Shown: positions 24,426 to 36,503 of the stretch, piece by piece
Layout of the letters: the number at the start of each line of letters is the position of its first letter
Position numbering within the stretch: position 1 is the stretch's first letter
NCBI GenBank assembly: GCA_021234155.1
Contig: JAJEKV010000867.1
Location: forward strand, 1-64,000
Direction of reading: 5' to 3'
DNA from: Isoetes taiwanensis
Taxonomy: Eukaryota; Streptophyta; Lycopodiopsida; Isoetales; Isoetaceae
Length of the DNA stretch: 64,000 nucleotides
Translations under genes and position numbers: made by a program
Notes under the pieces: model-generated
What the model saw: only the letters and a program-made list of their open reading frames with translations
Told to the model about the DNA's origin: nothing
The model's database searches: none

Positions 24426-27400
24426 TTTAGTGTCTCAATGTCTCAAATTGCCGGAATAACACAAAGTATAAAAACAAAGTTGAAGAGCACTCACAGAATA
24501 AGCTCCACCAGGGGATTGGCGTTTCCCCTTCCGAGGCTTCCCATAGAATGCCCACTTGGTTTGAAGCTGCTGAATTTCTTGAAGAATACTTGCCCGTGTA
24601 TAGTCTTCTTTGTTATATCATTGTTCTCTGGGGGACAACGAGCGTGCTCAATTCTTTGTGAGATTTCACAAAGCACTCGGCATTTTCTTTTGGAATAAAA
24701 AAGAATATCAGTTCGCCAAGTGCTTTCTCTCAAGAGGCCATGCCAAAGCTTGTGTGACAAGCGGTTGAGCAACCGTCGTCGTATGGTTGCCATTGACAAT
24801 CAAAATTCTACATTTTCCGGTCAGGTGGCCTTCTTCCACTTAATTGCTCGTCCCATGCGTGGATCGAATAGTGGTGCGACATCGCCGGGGGGAGGGTGCA
24901 TCGATGGGTGATAAATGATTCATCTGAGTATCAAGTGCTTCGGACTTATGACCACGCATATCATATTTTGCGGGGCTTTGTGCATCTTGAACACATCGAT
25001 TTCAATCTCGAAGCCCACCCCGGAGGGTAAATTCTCTCCCTGGTGCTTGATGTTGACAATGGCACTCTGGGACAACTCATGTATGCTCTCTCTTGTGTGA
25101 CATAAGCCACCGGATGGAGTGAGTTTCGATCTGGCGGCTAGTCTCCGTTCTTCTGGGATGAAGAAGCAGAACATAAAGACTCCCTCTCCAGAACCATGTG
25201 GGCTCTCATGTGAGATGTCCCACTTGTGTCTCTTTGGAGGATGGACCAGCTACAAGTTGTCCTTCACACGGGCTTAAACAGGGACGGACTGTTCCTCTTA
25301 AAAGACTGACCTCGGGCGACCGCCGTGTCCTCGACATTCCACCCAATAAAAAGTTTAGGCGGCTTTAGTGGGATTAAGTAGGTAGGAGGTGTCCCCTCGT
25401 CTTCTTTGCAATTGTCGGCTCCTCCGGCGGCTTGTTGTCTCACTTTTCTTTGGAACCCGAGTATCTAGACCTTAGCCACTTAGTATAAGTAGACTTTGGG
25501 TTGGTTTTTTGCCTTGATACTCAGGTATACAATGCTTTAGACCTGTTACATTTGTGTTCAAATATCCAGCGGCCAGACGGCGTAGAAGCCATCAAGATAT
25601 CGAGTTCTTGATTTGATGCCCGGCGCTCTAAACTCTCATATGAGTCTAGTACCCATCCTCTGTGAGTGCAAGATTGTGGGCTTTCAGTTATACTTGCGTG
25701 CATCATTGTGGGCTCGTAGCTAAAAAGGAGAAGCTTATAATGGATGAAAGCCCGATCTATGGTGTCCGACATCCATCTGGAAATCATCATTGTTATCAGG
25801 TGAGACCTCCATGTCGATGAGGATACCGGTGAGTGCATTTTCCCGTGTCCCTCTCGGCCAAAATAAAGCAAAAGGTCCTTGAGGTGGTTGATGCGGGACC
25901 CGGGGTGAATATTCCCCTATCTCCATGCACAGGTATAGTCCCGTAGCAGTCAAAACTTCTTGGGGCACTACAATGATGCCAACAAATAGTTCTTTGTCTC
26001 CTTCTGTCCTTGCTTGGCTATAACACGCAAATCTGATGTGGGCCCACAAACTTCGAGCGCCTGCTTTGTTCGCCATAATTCTATACAATAGAAAAGAAGT
26101 GTTAGAACGGCCCGGTAAAATTTCTTGCATTCTAGACTTCAGTAGAGCTCAAATTGGGCTGCCTTGCCAATTTCCTCAACTGGGCCATGGTAAAACTATT
26201 AAAACTCTATTTTGGAAGGAGAATTATTTTGGAAGAAATGGATGGATGATAGAGGCTAAATTGGGCGCCCGCCCAATTAGGAGTGAACATGAGATGAACA
26301 TGATCAGGATCCCTTTTCACACCAAATTTGCTCCTGCCCATGCCTTCAATCGAAGGAAATCGGGCTCCCCTTTGAATAAATTGGGCCCAATTTGCTGCAA
26401 GGGGCATGACACAGGATGAACGTCAAAGGGGTGACTTCTGTAGTGGGACCCATGGCCAATTTGTTCAAGCATTGGTGTGAGAAGAGAGCAATCAAAGTCT
26501 CAGTCACAGCAAATTGGGCAAACGCTCAATTTGTTCAATGCCCCTTGAGGCAAATTGAACATAGTTAGGCTACCCTTCGAATAAATTGGCCGCCCGCCCA
26601 ATTTATTCGAGGGGTAGCCATCTGGAGAAAAAGGGCACTCTTGTGCAAAATGAGGCGCCCTGTAGAAAACAATTGGGCGCCCGCCAAAATTCTGGACAGA
26701 GGTATGCATTGGTGGGGACCAGTGAGGCATCTTTGCTAGCCACAGCCCAATTTCCACAATGCAAAGGTGGGATAGCCTAAGGGCCAGGTTTATGATATGG
26801 CAGTCTGTGAGAGGCGCTGAGAGATACTGCCAAGTTAATATTACGAAAGTAGTCCAGCTTACCTTTGCCTCCTATCGTGGGGTGAGATGCCATCAACTGG
26901 TACGATTCTCACGGTGTCTGGGGATTGAAGGCATGGGAAGGCGACAAGCGGAGAAATACGAGCGCCAAGTGCTCGACCGAAGCAGCGGTTTAGTTCGGGG
27001 AGTATATAGGCGTCGGAGGGAAAGGGACGAGAAGAAGATTGGTGGATAGAAAATCTGAAGGCGATAGTGTTAAGCGGAGCAGAAAGCGCCAAGACAATAC
27101 AGAACTTTCTAAAACTGCAGTCGAGGAGAATAATGGGCTTTTAAAGGGGACATGTATGGACCGTTCATGCACGCATGACAAGTGCCGTGCCTAAAAGAAG
27201 TGGACCTTTTCAAATAAAAATGGACCGTTGCCATGTTCGAGCGCGAGGAATTAATTGTGGACCTCGCTATTAAATGCACGGAGAATTTGAATTTCAAATA
27301 TGTTATTTAAAGCCCGCCCAATTTTAATTTTAATCATGCACGTGTCGCAGGAGCAATATAAGCGAGGAAAATATTTTTAAAAAGGGGGAGAGGCATTTTA

Positions 27401-28159
27401 CTTTGAAATTAGGGGGACATTTAACTTTGAAATTAGGGGGAATTTACATTCAAATTTTGGGGGGGAATTTGGGTTTAAATGTAAATGCGCATCAAACCTT
27501 TAGATTTTCTGGCACTACTCTTCTTGGCTAGTCTCTTATCTTCAAGACGCAACCATCTTCAGCGCTTAATAATCATGGCGACTAAATCTCCAAAGGTTTG
27601 TGCTCTTCCATAGTTTGTACTCGCCATAGTTCGATGTCTGATTGCCATGAAACTAATCTAAAAGGATGTATGTGTCCTAATTCAAATACACACCTCTTCA
27701 TTCACGCCTTTTCGCTGGCGCCTCTTCATCCACGACTGCTGAATCACGCCTCTTCACATGCATTGGTAAAAAATTTACCTGGTAACCAAGAAGAACTCGA
27801 TCAGGGTCACAGGGCATGGTAATTGAGTCCACAGTTGCAGGTTTGGACTATGGCTGACTCTTGTCATATTTCTGATTCTTGCTTGTCCTGAAATTGGTTG
27901 CAGTGCTTGCTTGTCCTGAAATTGGTGTCCAAGAAATGTGTGCATGCTATTTTCTATTGCTTGTTTGTTTTTCCCCAAGAACCCCCATGATAAGTCCACA
28001 GTGCTTGATCCGAGGCCCTTCAAGTGCTCATTTGTTTTTTTCCAAGTTCCTCAATGATAATTCCACTGTGGTGTGCAGTCCAGCCCTCCCCCTCTTCAAA
28101 AATTGGGCGGGCACCCAAGATGTTCTTTCAGTGTCTCCCCCGTTCACATTCATCTACAC

Positions 28160-28440
28160 GAAGGGACAAATTGGGCGGGCGATTTGTTCCCGATGAACAA
28201 GCGAAAGGTGAAAAGTGAGGCGCCTATCTGTCTTTGAAGTTGAAAAAACACCCTTTAATGGCGTTGAAACAAGTCCATAGCGTGGGCAAATTGGCGGGCG
28301 CCAGTTTGTTCTCGATGAAGACAAGCCACGAAGGTGAATGTGGGCGGGCACCCAAAAGACGAAGTTGAAACAACGCCCTTTAATGACGTTGAAACAAGTC
28401 CGCAACGTGGGCAAATTGGGCGGGCGCCCAAGTCGTTCTT
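28160..28440. repeat. ~125-bp tandem repeat carrying the hairpin motif
   Basis: Two diverged units contain GTTGAAA(A/C)AACRCCCTTTAATG then CGTTGAAACAAGTCC, starting at 28239 and 28364, followed by GTGGGCAAATTGG. Partial further units lie on either side. It shows that part of the hairpin-motif cluster expanded by tandem duplication. Confidence 0.75.
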
Positions 28441-29320
28441 CTAGTCTCTCTCACTTGAATGTTCTTTTTACACAAGGCCTATTATGGCGCCCAGTCCATT
28501 TTGTAGCGACCAAGGCATGCCTGTAAAGGTAAAAGGGGACGCCTAATCGACTCATTGCATGAATACCTATATTTGTTCGGAGTTCTTCCGGCTAAATTGG
28601 GTGGTGGCCCAATTTGTCACTTAATCATGGCATGTTCCGGGGAGGAGAACTTTTGTGGTACCTAGTCTTATCTTGTGCATTAATACTAACGTTATACAAG
28701 CGCTGATGTGGTCAAATTAGGCGTCCGCCCAATTTGCAAGGAGGGAATCTAATGGCCTCATATGTAAAATGGCACCCCCAATTTCATTGTCAGGTGTAAC
28801 CCTTGAATGGCCATGCCCTCTTGTCTTTTGCATTGCTTTCTCGTCGTCCTTATTCGGTTTTAACACTCTTTTGAAATCCTCCCAATGCGGTGTGTATCTC
28901 TTCCTTAATGATCGATGCGGTAGCAAAGGAGTTGTGGGGCAAATGACACAATGCCACTTCAAGGAAATACCGAATGGGTAGTGGCGTTGGTGTGGAGGAA
29001 GTGATCAAAGGTCACCATACCACCCTGCCTTGGCGACTCGGATGCAAACATAATAGAAGCCGGGGGCTCATTCATTCTGAGAAGTGAAGATGCTCGTGGA
29101 GTCATGCGTTAATGGCGTCCCGAAAAAAGACCGTGGATGGAGGTGGGAAAGGAGGCACAAGCTGGCGACAAGATATACTCTTCTTGAAATGGATTGTGAG
29201 ATATGGCACTCTTGCGACTCCATTATTGCGGGAAAGGGATTCATATCATTCATTCCAATGATGCGGTTGTGTGACTAGTTTCACGGGTTTTAAGTTTGTG
29301 GGAGTATCTGTTTGCGAAGG

Positions 29321-29351
29321 TCCCCTCCCCTCCTCCCCTCCCCCCCTCCCC
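29321..29351. repeat. C-rich tract, G-quadruplex-capable on the minus strand
   Basis: A 31-bp run made only of C and T has four or more blocks of at least four C. The minus strand therefore has repeated G runs with one- or two-base loops. Confidence 0.8.
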
Positions 29352-29659
29352 AAGTGAACATCCGGGTTGCCGGGGATGCTTGCATTTACCCGAAACCGGG
29401 ATGCTCGTGAGATGGAACAATGATCTCGTTGGGTGTTGGCGGAAGAAGGTCTCGGAGATATTGACTACTGGCACCACAAGGGAAGCGAATATAGTGTCGG
29501 TCGGGGGCAGCTCGAGCATCGAAGCACCCAAATTATGAGAAACGACATTACACTTTTCATTTGAGCTTGAGCCGAGGGAAGGTTGTAAGGCCACCAAAGC
29601 TTGTTCGTCTCACCACTCGAATGCTATCCTCGATTCACGGGGAGGACCCTTGTGCTGCA

Positions 29660-31949
29660 AAAATAGGTGTTCGTCAAGTTCTCTCTGAATCAAATTGTTA
29701 ACATGCTAAAGGAATTCCTTGCCATGAAATCTAGTAATAGGGTTACTTTTGTTTATGACATGTTCGGCAACAACATGAAAGGTCGAAGAGTGGGACGACT
29801 AGTGCTGCAAGGGAATCTTGTTTTGCGAGAGGGTGGTACCTTGGTCTCGGGATCTCAAAGTTGGCATATCTGAAGTGGAAGGCCCAATTTCTTGAGGGTG
29901 CATAAAGGCGAACATGGCAGCTAGCGGCACCATGAAGCCTCGTTCCTTGACATTGGCATGCGGCCGTGTTTTCCATGTTTGTGAGGGGAAAGCGTGAATC
30001 TTTGCCCCTTGCAGCGGGAGAAAGCGAGGAGGGGATAAGAGAACATCGGGAAGTTGCACGCAATGTTTCACGAAGTCCGGCATTTCGAAGAGGTTAATCA
30101 CGAAGGTTGTGGCCTTGGCAAGAAGGTATCACCGGCCGGGTTTCATAGAGCGTGGAGGCCGAGCTTAGGGATGTCGATTATCACAAAGAAAATTGCATTC
30201 TCAAATGCGATCGTCGCGAGGTGATCCGTACAAAGTTCGCGAAGACTAAGGATGAAGGAGAGAGGAGGATCTTGCATGATCAAAGAAGGCGCATAGACTA
30301 GAGCGAGGCCTCATATCGCACCACCGATGCGGTCGTGGAGATTATACTCCCGCAGGTATCCCGGCCAATATCTTTGCATTATTCCGACAAAATGGATCAA
30401 AGCGAAAACAATGATTCGAAATTGCAACAATCTGTGAAGTCTCTATGGAGACTTGACAAGCTCAAAACGCCATTGGTGGTGCAATGACTCATGGTCATGG
30501 AAATGGAAGCTATGGAAACTTTGTCACTGGACTTATGGCGGATGACTCTAACTTCCATGTAGGTTCTTTGAATAGCATCTTGAAGAGATTAGAGATGGTG
30601 CCGCAGTATCTGGGGAGGCCAAGCAACCGGTGCACGAATCATCTGCTCCAAAATGGGTGTCCTCCTTTGCGAGACACCCGGCCTTGGAGTCAAAGTTGTC
30701 ACTATCCAACAACGACATACACGCTAATTTACCCGCAGGCGGAGAGACCATCATTGAAGCCTCTGCCCAAGATACTTTATTTGCTGCTGGACAACGCATC
30801 TGGACAGAACAAGAATAGGTATGTCTTCTCCTATCTTTCTTACCTAGTATATCTTGGTGTGTTTCAAGAGATTGAGCTAGGGTTCATGATGCCGGTCATA
30901 CACATGAGGATATTGATGCCTTGTTTGGTAACTTCTCCTCATCTTTAAAGAAGGCCGAGGTGCTCACAATGCCAGAACTACTGTATGAATTCCACAAATG
31001 CAACTTGAATACACCTGTGCCCTATGTTGTTGACAAAGTTCGGATTGGAAGGGTTTTATAGAAGGCTACATACGGATGGGGATGATAGATTGTGGGTCAC
31101 ACCACCCCTCTAACTTTTCAGATTAAGCTATGAGCGGTGATTGGCCGGTCATGTATTACAAAGCTTCGACCCACTTACGTGGATTGGTTGCTGTTGGTGG
31201 AATAAAGATGTGGAAAGAAAAAGGCGACGGCAAGCCCATGATGCCAGTTGGATATCTAAAATTTTCTTCCTCCCAAGAAATCGGTGAAGGACCTTGGCTT
31301 TGCTGCGAAATAGTATCCACAAGCATATATTGCATTGGGTTGCTTGTTCAACCCGGTAACAAGGGTGCTCGAAGCGACCAAGTACTCGGCACAGTTCACG
31401 TCGACGATTGAATATTGGATGAGACTCTTGCAAGAACTGAGGGAGATCAGCAGTGATGAAGGCACTTATTTTGACTTCCGGCCACGTACTAGGCAAGAGC
31501 GAGCTCCATTTGATGTAGCGGTAGTGGTGGAACCCATTGCTACTATCACTCCTCCTTATGTCGGTCCGTGGAAGGACAAACTGTCATAGAAATTCAATCC
31601 ATACAAAGATTTGAAGAAAGGTATGTTTATTATGGCACCTCGATGATGTGTTGTGCCCAACTTGGGTGGGCCTAGCTCTTGAGGAGCCACAAATGGATGA
31701 TAAAAAGGAGAACTTTGAGACTATTACGGTGACTTGGTGGGGAGCCAATCCGTAAGGAACCAATACTACCACTAATTATGCCAATTCTTTGGAAGAAGAG
31801 ATGGAGACCAACGTCGCAAGTGACCCATATAGAACTAGAGACTATCGACTACGCTTGGGAGCCATCAAACAAGAAGAAGATACCTAATACTATTAAGATA
31901 CCCGTGCATGCTGCTGAGGCATATGCAGCACTCGCAGGGAATGTCAATT
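29660..31949 (+). pseudogene. DUF7869-type transposase, decayed
   Basis: Segments in order, spread over changing frames: VTFVYDMFGNNMKGRR followed by LVLQGNLVLREG (29740-29840), a Cys/Arg-rich stretch CILKCDRREVIRTKFAK (about 30210), SDKMDQSENND (30380), HGNGSYGNFVTG then ADDSNFHVGSLNSILKRLE (30497-30597), LPKILYLLLDNASGQNKNRY (about 30760-30825), GHTHEDIDALFGNF (30894-30935), and a tail with NPYKDLKKGMFIMAP and KIPNTIKIPVHAAEAYAALA ending at a TAG near 31947. The DNxSxxNKNRY and GHTHEDID signatures with the preceding MDQ segment match the domain of unknown function found in transposase-like proteins of plants and algae. The three acidic positions would form a DDE-type RNase H fold, which is an inference from the family. 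Several frameshifts and stops make it inactive. It lies just right of the hairpin-motif clusters. Confidence 0.72.
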
Positions 31950-32028
31950 AGTGTATGAAAAAGAGTCATTCATGCAAGTGTATTAAAAAATGGTCCATAA
32001 ATTCAGGTATTGTCCATAATTAACGAAA

Positions 32029-32256
32029 TTGTGCTTCCTAGAGAATATGCCAAGAAAGTGGATACCTTATACCTTCAATCATGGAGAGGAAAAATTCAAG
32101 AAGCAGTCTTTTTTGAAGCTGCTGCTAGTAATTCTTTTTGTGGTGTGCACAGTTGTGACCATTTTGACTGCACCAATATCATCTCTTGTAGATTACGGAT
32201 TGGATGCCATGCCTGAGAAGTTGAAAGTCAGATCATATCCTTTGTCATGTCAGTAA
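32029..32256 (+). CDS. Open frame with N-terminal signal anchor, unidentified
   Basis: A 75-codon frame has a basic N-terminus (MPRKWIPYTFNHGEEKFKKQ) followed by one hydrophobic segment (LLLVILFVVCTVVTILTA), the layout of a type II membrane protein. Golgi glycosyltransferases have this layout and a glycosyltransferase remnant lies 2.8 kb downstream, so this might be its first exon. No exon in between was found, and the frame may be unrelated. Confidence 0.25.
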   Translation: MCFLENMPRKWIPYTFNHGEEKFKKQSFLKLLLVILFVVCTVVTILTAPISSLVDYGLDAMPEKLKVRSYPLSCQ

Positions 32257-32259
32257 GCT

Positions 32260-35040
32260 AGAGAATGATTCTTAAATTGTGGACTAATAAGCACAGTATA
32301 TATCAATTTTGTTTTTTGAATGGAAACGAATGATGAATGCATTGTGGCAAAATACTACAATGGTTGGAAAGTTTGGAAGCAATCAGGTCACTGCTAGAGA
32401 AAAAGAACATGCAACTTCGGCTTGGTTTCTTGGCTTAGAACCAGACTTTAGAGAATGGGAGAATTTTAGTAATGTGAGGCCTACAGTTTTCAAGTTTGGT
32501 CATGTCCATAATCAATTAATTTTGTCCTATAGAGAATCATACAAGTAAACTATATGTGAAAGTTGAGATCAAAATTGACTAAGGTGGCACCATTAATAAT
32601 TTTTAAACTTTCAGTCATTTGGACCAATGATGGTCTGCAACTAGACTGCAGATAGCGGTCTATCTTGATTTTTTAGGTTGCCCCTAGGGGGGCAAACCCT
32701 CGTTTATGTGGGTATGTGAACATATTCAAGTATATCTTCGGCATATACCAGCATATCTCGATGGCGCTAAAAGCGGCGGGCTTTGTAAATGCTTTCGGTC
32801 ATCCGGCCCCCATTACGATGGAGGAAGCGGTGGAGGTAGATTTGGAGCTCACTCTTGGATTCTTTGCATAATCTAACACTTCTCTTTTTCCTTTTCAGTT
32901 AATATGAGACTAGAAAGCTGATTAGAAGGATGCAGCGTATTCCGGGCGATGGCTAAGCTCTACTTTCGGTTTGATCTAAGTGTGCCCCCTGTTTATTGAA
33001 AAGCAGGGCTCTAGATGCCTAAATTTCTTTATTATGCATGATGTGTGACTGTGGAGCATCGTGGCTATGGATTCATCGTGTTGCCCGTGCTTGGAATCGA
33101 TCATTCTTCTTGCTCCCGTGGATAAATTTGGTTTGGGGTTTACGGGGATTTCGTCTTCTCGGAGAAGTTAGTTCTTATCCATTTGTTTCTTATGGTACTA
33201 CTATCAAAGGATCACTTGGCAAAAAAGCTTGTTGGAGAAATGAGCGGCGCCAAGCTCTGTAGTTTGTTGGCGGCACGGGTTATGATGGATGGCAACACCT
33301 CGATCGACAGCCTACGAATGGCCTTTTCAATATGGCGAAAACCAGGACCTCTTCTAGATTGGCTCTGTGCTAACCTTCACCCCTCCAACGTTCTTACATT
33401 GCACGAGGCTTTTACGATTGAGTAGATTTCTCTTTCCGTTTTAATTGCGTTTGTGAGTCTCTTCCAAGCGTACATTCTCGATGGTAGCTAAAAAAGTTCT
33501 TGTATGCTTTTCGCGATCATTATAGCGGTTTCGGTAACATCAATGGCATTCTTCCAGTTCTAAAACTAGCTGCATAACTCATTTTGTAAACGATCTTGTT
33601 GAGCGGTTCCTTAGCCAACAACTTCAAGTCACTATTCCATACGTGGATGAAGTATCGAGAATTTTTTCTCTCATCTCGAAGAATGCTTGTTCGTTAAACA
33701 ATTTAGTTTTGCAATTTTTGCTAATGAATACGCTTATAAGCGAAACTTGGGCATTATAATTGGTCATCGAGGGTATAATGAACGCTTCTTGAGGGAAGCT
33801 CTTAGAGGTAAATGCTCCTTTTGTCCGTGAAAGTTGCCGATTCTGAGATCACGTAAGTGTGAATGATAAACTAATTTAATAGATCGTCAACTTTGTTCTG
33901 AAGTTTCCATATTTAGCATTCAAAGGCAGTCCTATTAGAATATCCCTTGTCGGTCTTGCCCCATTGCTTTGAAGTGTCTTATGCCAAGTTGTCCCATGAA
34001 GCATTTGTCAAACATGAATTTAATTTTTGCATACTCATGTCAGTATTCCCACTTCATGATCTTGGTGGTTGTCACCAAACCGCCTTCTTGACAGACAAAG
34101 CTGGAAAAGGCTGCTATAGCTATTGATACCATCTTAGAACTAGAAAAGAATCAACACACCTTGTTTTATGGTATAGAATCTAGTGCTCAGATTTTTTTTA
34201 GGGGAAGATCTAGAATTTGCATACGAGAGTATATTTGCATTTGCAAGCAAGAGATCAAATCGAGGAAAGCATGTGCTTGGTGGAGAAGAGTCATTAAAAG
34301 AAATAAGGTGAACACTTATTTGAATTACGAGTTATAAGTCATAGTTATATACTTGAAATGAAAACTGGAAATGACAAAGGACTAGAGTGACTAAGAAGAA
34401 ATTCGAATGCTACATTTTCTTGGTTGCTTTGTTCGGTCATTTTAAGCTTACAAGCCGCATATTTTACTCATTTTCTTGTCTTTGTTGGTTAAGTCTCAAT
34501 TTCATCGATTGATTTCCTTAGGGGAGACAACAGCAGGATTCAAAGCGAAGCTATGTTATTCTGTAAACGTCTCCAACTATTGCGGGCACATTTAGACTCT
34601 ACCTCGGGTCATACGTCTATCTTTGATTCGGGGTAGGCGGGCGCGTGTTGGGTGCTTGGTGGGAGCAGCCATTTGATGATGGTTGAAGAGAAACGACCGC
34701 AAGGAATTTGGAGGTTGATGTTTTTGTGTCTAATTGTTTCGTTTCTCACCATGAAATATCTTCTATTTATTGCTTGGACCAGAAAAGCTTTATATTTGGG
34801 GCTTCATTGGTGTCCATTTATTTATGCGAGATGAACACAGTCTTTGGAAAAACTAGCTTCCTCGCTTTCAAGAACTTGCTCATTACCATTCTGGAGATGG
34901 TATGTAGGTAGCTACTTCTTACAAGTCGGGGTTTTAAAGTCGCATTTGTTCAAGTGTGAATGCTTCCTTTTAATCTTAGCTATTTGGTATGGTGCGTGGG
35001 GTGGGGTATGCTCTGTTATTTGGTTGTTGTTGAGATTCAG
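32260..35040. other. Stretch without recognised genes
   Basis: Some open segments look protein-like, for example SLRMAFSIWRKPGPLLDWL near 33310-33365, but I cannot assign a family or join exons. They could be decayed exons of the glycosyltransferase or of another gene. Confidence 0.35.
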
Positions 35041-35072
35041 CAGAAGAGGTCATGTAAAACCAAAGACTGACC

Positions 35073-35589
35073 ATGTCCATGTTGGTAGCCGGGCTTTTGG
35101 GTAAAATTGCCTCGATTAGGGCTACCATGCTTGCACATCGTAATCGAGAATGGATATGGTGGGTAGATAGTGATGCTTTATTTCTGGACATGAGTTTTAA
35201 ACTTCCTTTGCATAAATATCAAAATTATAATCTTGTCTGCATGCATGGCTGGGACCATCTTATATACCAAAATAAAAGTGGGTTGGATTGAACATGGGTA
35301 TTTTTCTCATCGAAACCGGTGGTGGTCGATCTCATGGGAAATCTTGCAAGCATGGGAAATATTTGGGAAATTTTTTACTCGGGTTCTTGCAGACAGGCCT
35401 GTTCTTGAATCTGATGATCAGGGTGCTTTGATTTATCTAATTCTAGCAGAGAGGCAGAGATGGGGGGCTAAAATATTTCTTGAGCATGATTACCATTTGA
35501 GCGGTTTTTGGATTCCTTTGGTTTATGATTATGAGGAGAATATGAAGAAATATCGTCCTGGATTTGGAGAAATAACACTCTGTTCCTGA
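35073..35589 (+). pseudogene. Family 34 glycosyltransferase fragment (xylosyl/galactosyltransferase-like)
   Basis: The frame contains MLAHRNREWIWWVDSDALF (DSD at 35166-35174 is the sugar-nucleotide/metal DXD motif) and KLPLHKYQNYNLVCMHGWDH. A 4-bp insertion near 35282 shifts the frame. The next frame continues WIEHGYFSHRNRWW, PVLESDDQGALIYLI, IFLEHDYHLSGFW and YEENMKKYRPGFG, then a stop. All follow the order of plant GT34 enzymes, Golgi type II membrane proteins that add xylose to glucan or galactose to mannan in hemicellulose synthesis. The N-terminal half is missing here, and the Asn normally found before the Gly of the LNxG motif is replaced by His. It is therefore a pseudogene or captured gene fragment. 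Confidence 0.8.
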
Positions 35590-35889
35590 GCAAGGTAAAT
35601 TGTCTTTATCACGGTTTAATTTAGGCCACTTCACCCTCAAGAAACTGGAGGGCAACCCTCTGTGCGCAGCACCTTGTTTATAGTAAAAGTTTTTCATATT
35701 TTTCCTTTGTTCACCCTAAAATTGAAAATATAAATAAAAGTCAAAGCATCAAATTCAAACTCAACAAATATATTTTTAGGATAGGATCTCGTGAACTACT
35801 TATATGCCAAATTTGAACTCAAAATTGATCTCCTTTTTTGTTTTTATATCGCAACTGCTTTCTGGGAACCAGTATTGGTTCTCAGAAGG

Positions 35890-36495
35890 CAGAAGATAGT
35901 TTTGACCCTGTCATTAATATAAACCATCGAAATTGGGGGTTCGCGTGGCGGAACCCCATTGGTTGAGTTATTCTAAGGGGATTTTTCCTTTTGCATGATC
36001 ATGTGCAGTCTGGGACTGTCGGATCTGCATCAGAGGGCCGGATCCAGCAAAAGTCCGGATATTTGGGGCTAGGAAAAAGGCTTTGGCCTTTATTCTGTCT
36101 AATCTTAGTAGTTCATCCCTTATATAAGGGATTGGAGGATCTGTGAAAGGGGACAGAGAAATCTGAGCGCAGTCTTTTGGTGGTCTAGTTCAAGCCGGTT
36201 CTTGTCTTCCAGTGATATTCTGCTTCGGAGTACCCTTCTGGGCTAGTTAGGGATCTCTTCGATCATTTTGGAGTAATTCTTAAAGCTTTTCTGCCAGTTG
36301 GAGAATTCCTCATTGATCTTGTGTTTTGTTCTTGTTTGAGCAATAATGTTACTGCAGTATCGGTTCTTTTGATAAGAACTGTTGAAGCTGGGCTTCAAGC
36401 TAATCCTGGGGGTTAGTTGCGGTTGTTAAATGGGGAGTTTTGGGAACTCAAGGTTGAGGGGAACTCGAGAGTTCTAGGTAACACAATCGACCCCT
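35890..36495 (+). repeat. Possible solo LTR
   Basis: A stretch of about 600 bp unlike its surroundings has CTTATATAAGGGATT (near 36118) and a T-rich 3' half with several TTCTTG-like repeats. It ends at TCTAGGTAACACA, right next to the Penelope-like repeat. The layout resembles a copia-type LTR, but there is no second copy in the window and no clear target duplication. Confidence 0.3.
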
Positions 36496-36503
36496 TTTTT
36501 ATG

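Larger units (their letters stand above)
20400..28760. repeat. Dispersed hairpin-motif clusters (AAATTGGGCGCCCAATTT-like)
   Basis: A palindromic motif recurs many times in both orientations: at about 20430-20730, 21840-22200, 23150, 24290-24430, 26150-26770, 27310 and 28090-28740. Exact examples are CCAAATTGGGCCCAATTTGG (20-bp perfect palindrome, near 22171) and AAATTGGGCGCCCAATTT (near 24405). A third, near 26579-26610, has 12-bp perfect arms CGAATAAATTGG/CCAATTTATTCG around a GC-rich loop. Dense short repeats in both orientations are typical of subterminal transposase-binding regions of DNA transposons such as CACTA or hAT. Assignment to the transposase remnant at 29.66-31.95 kb is a guess from proximity. 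No gene is recognised in this stretch. Confidence 0.75.
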
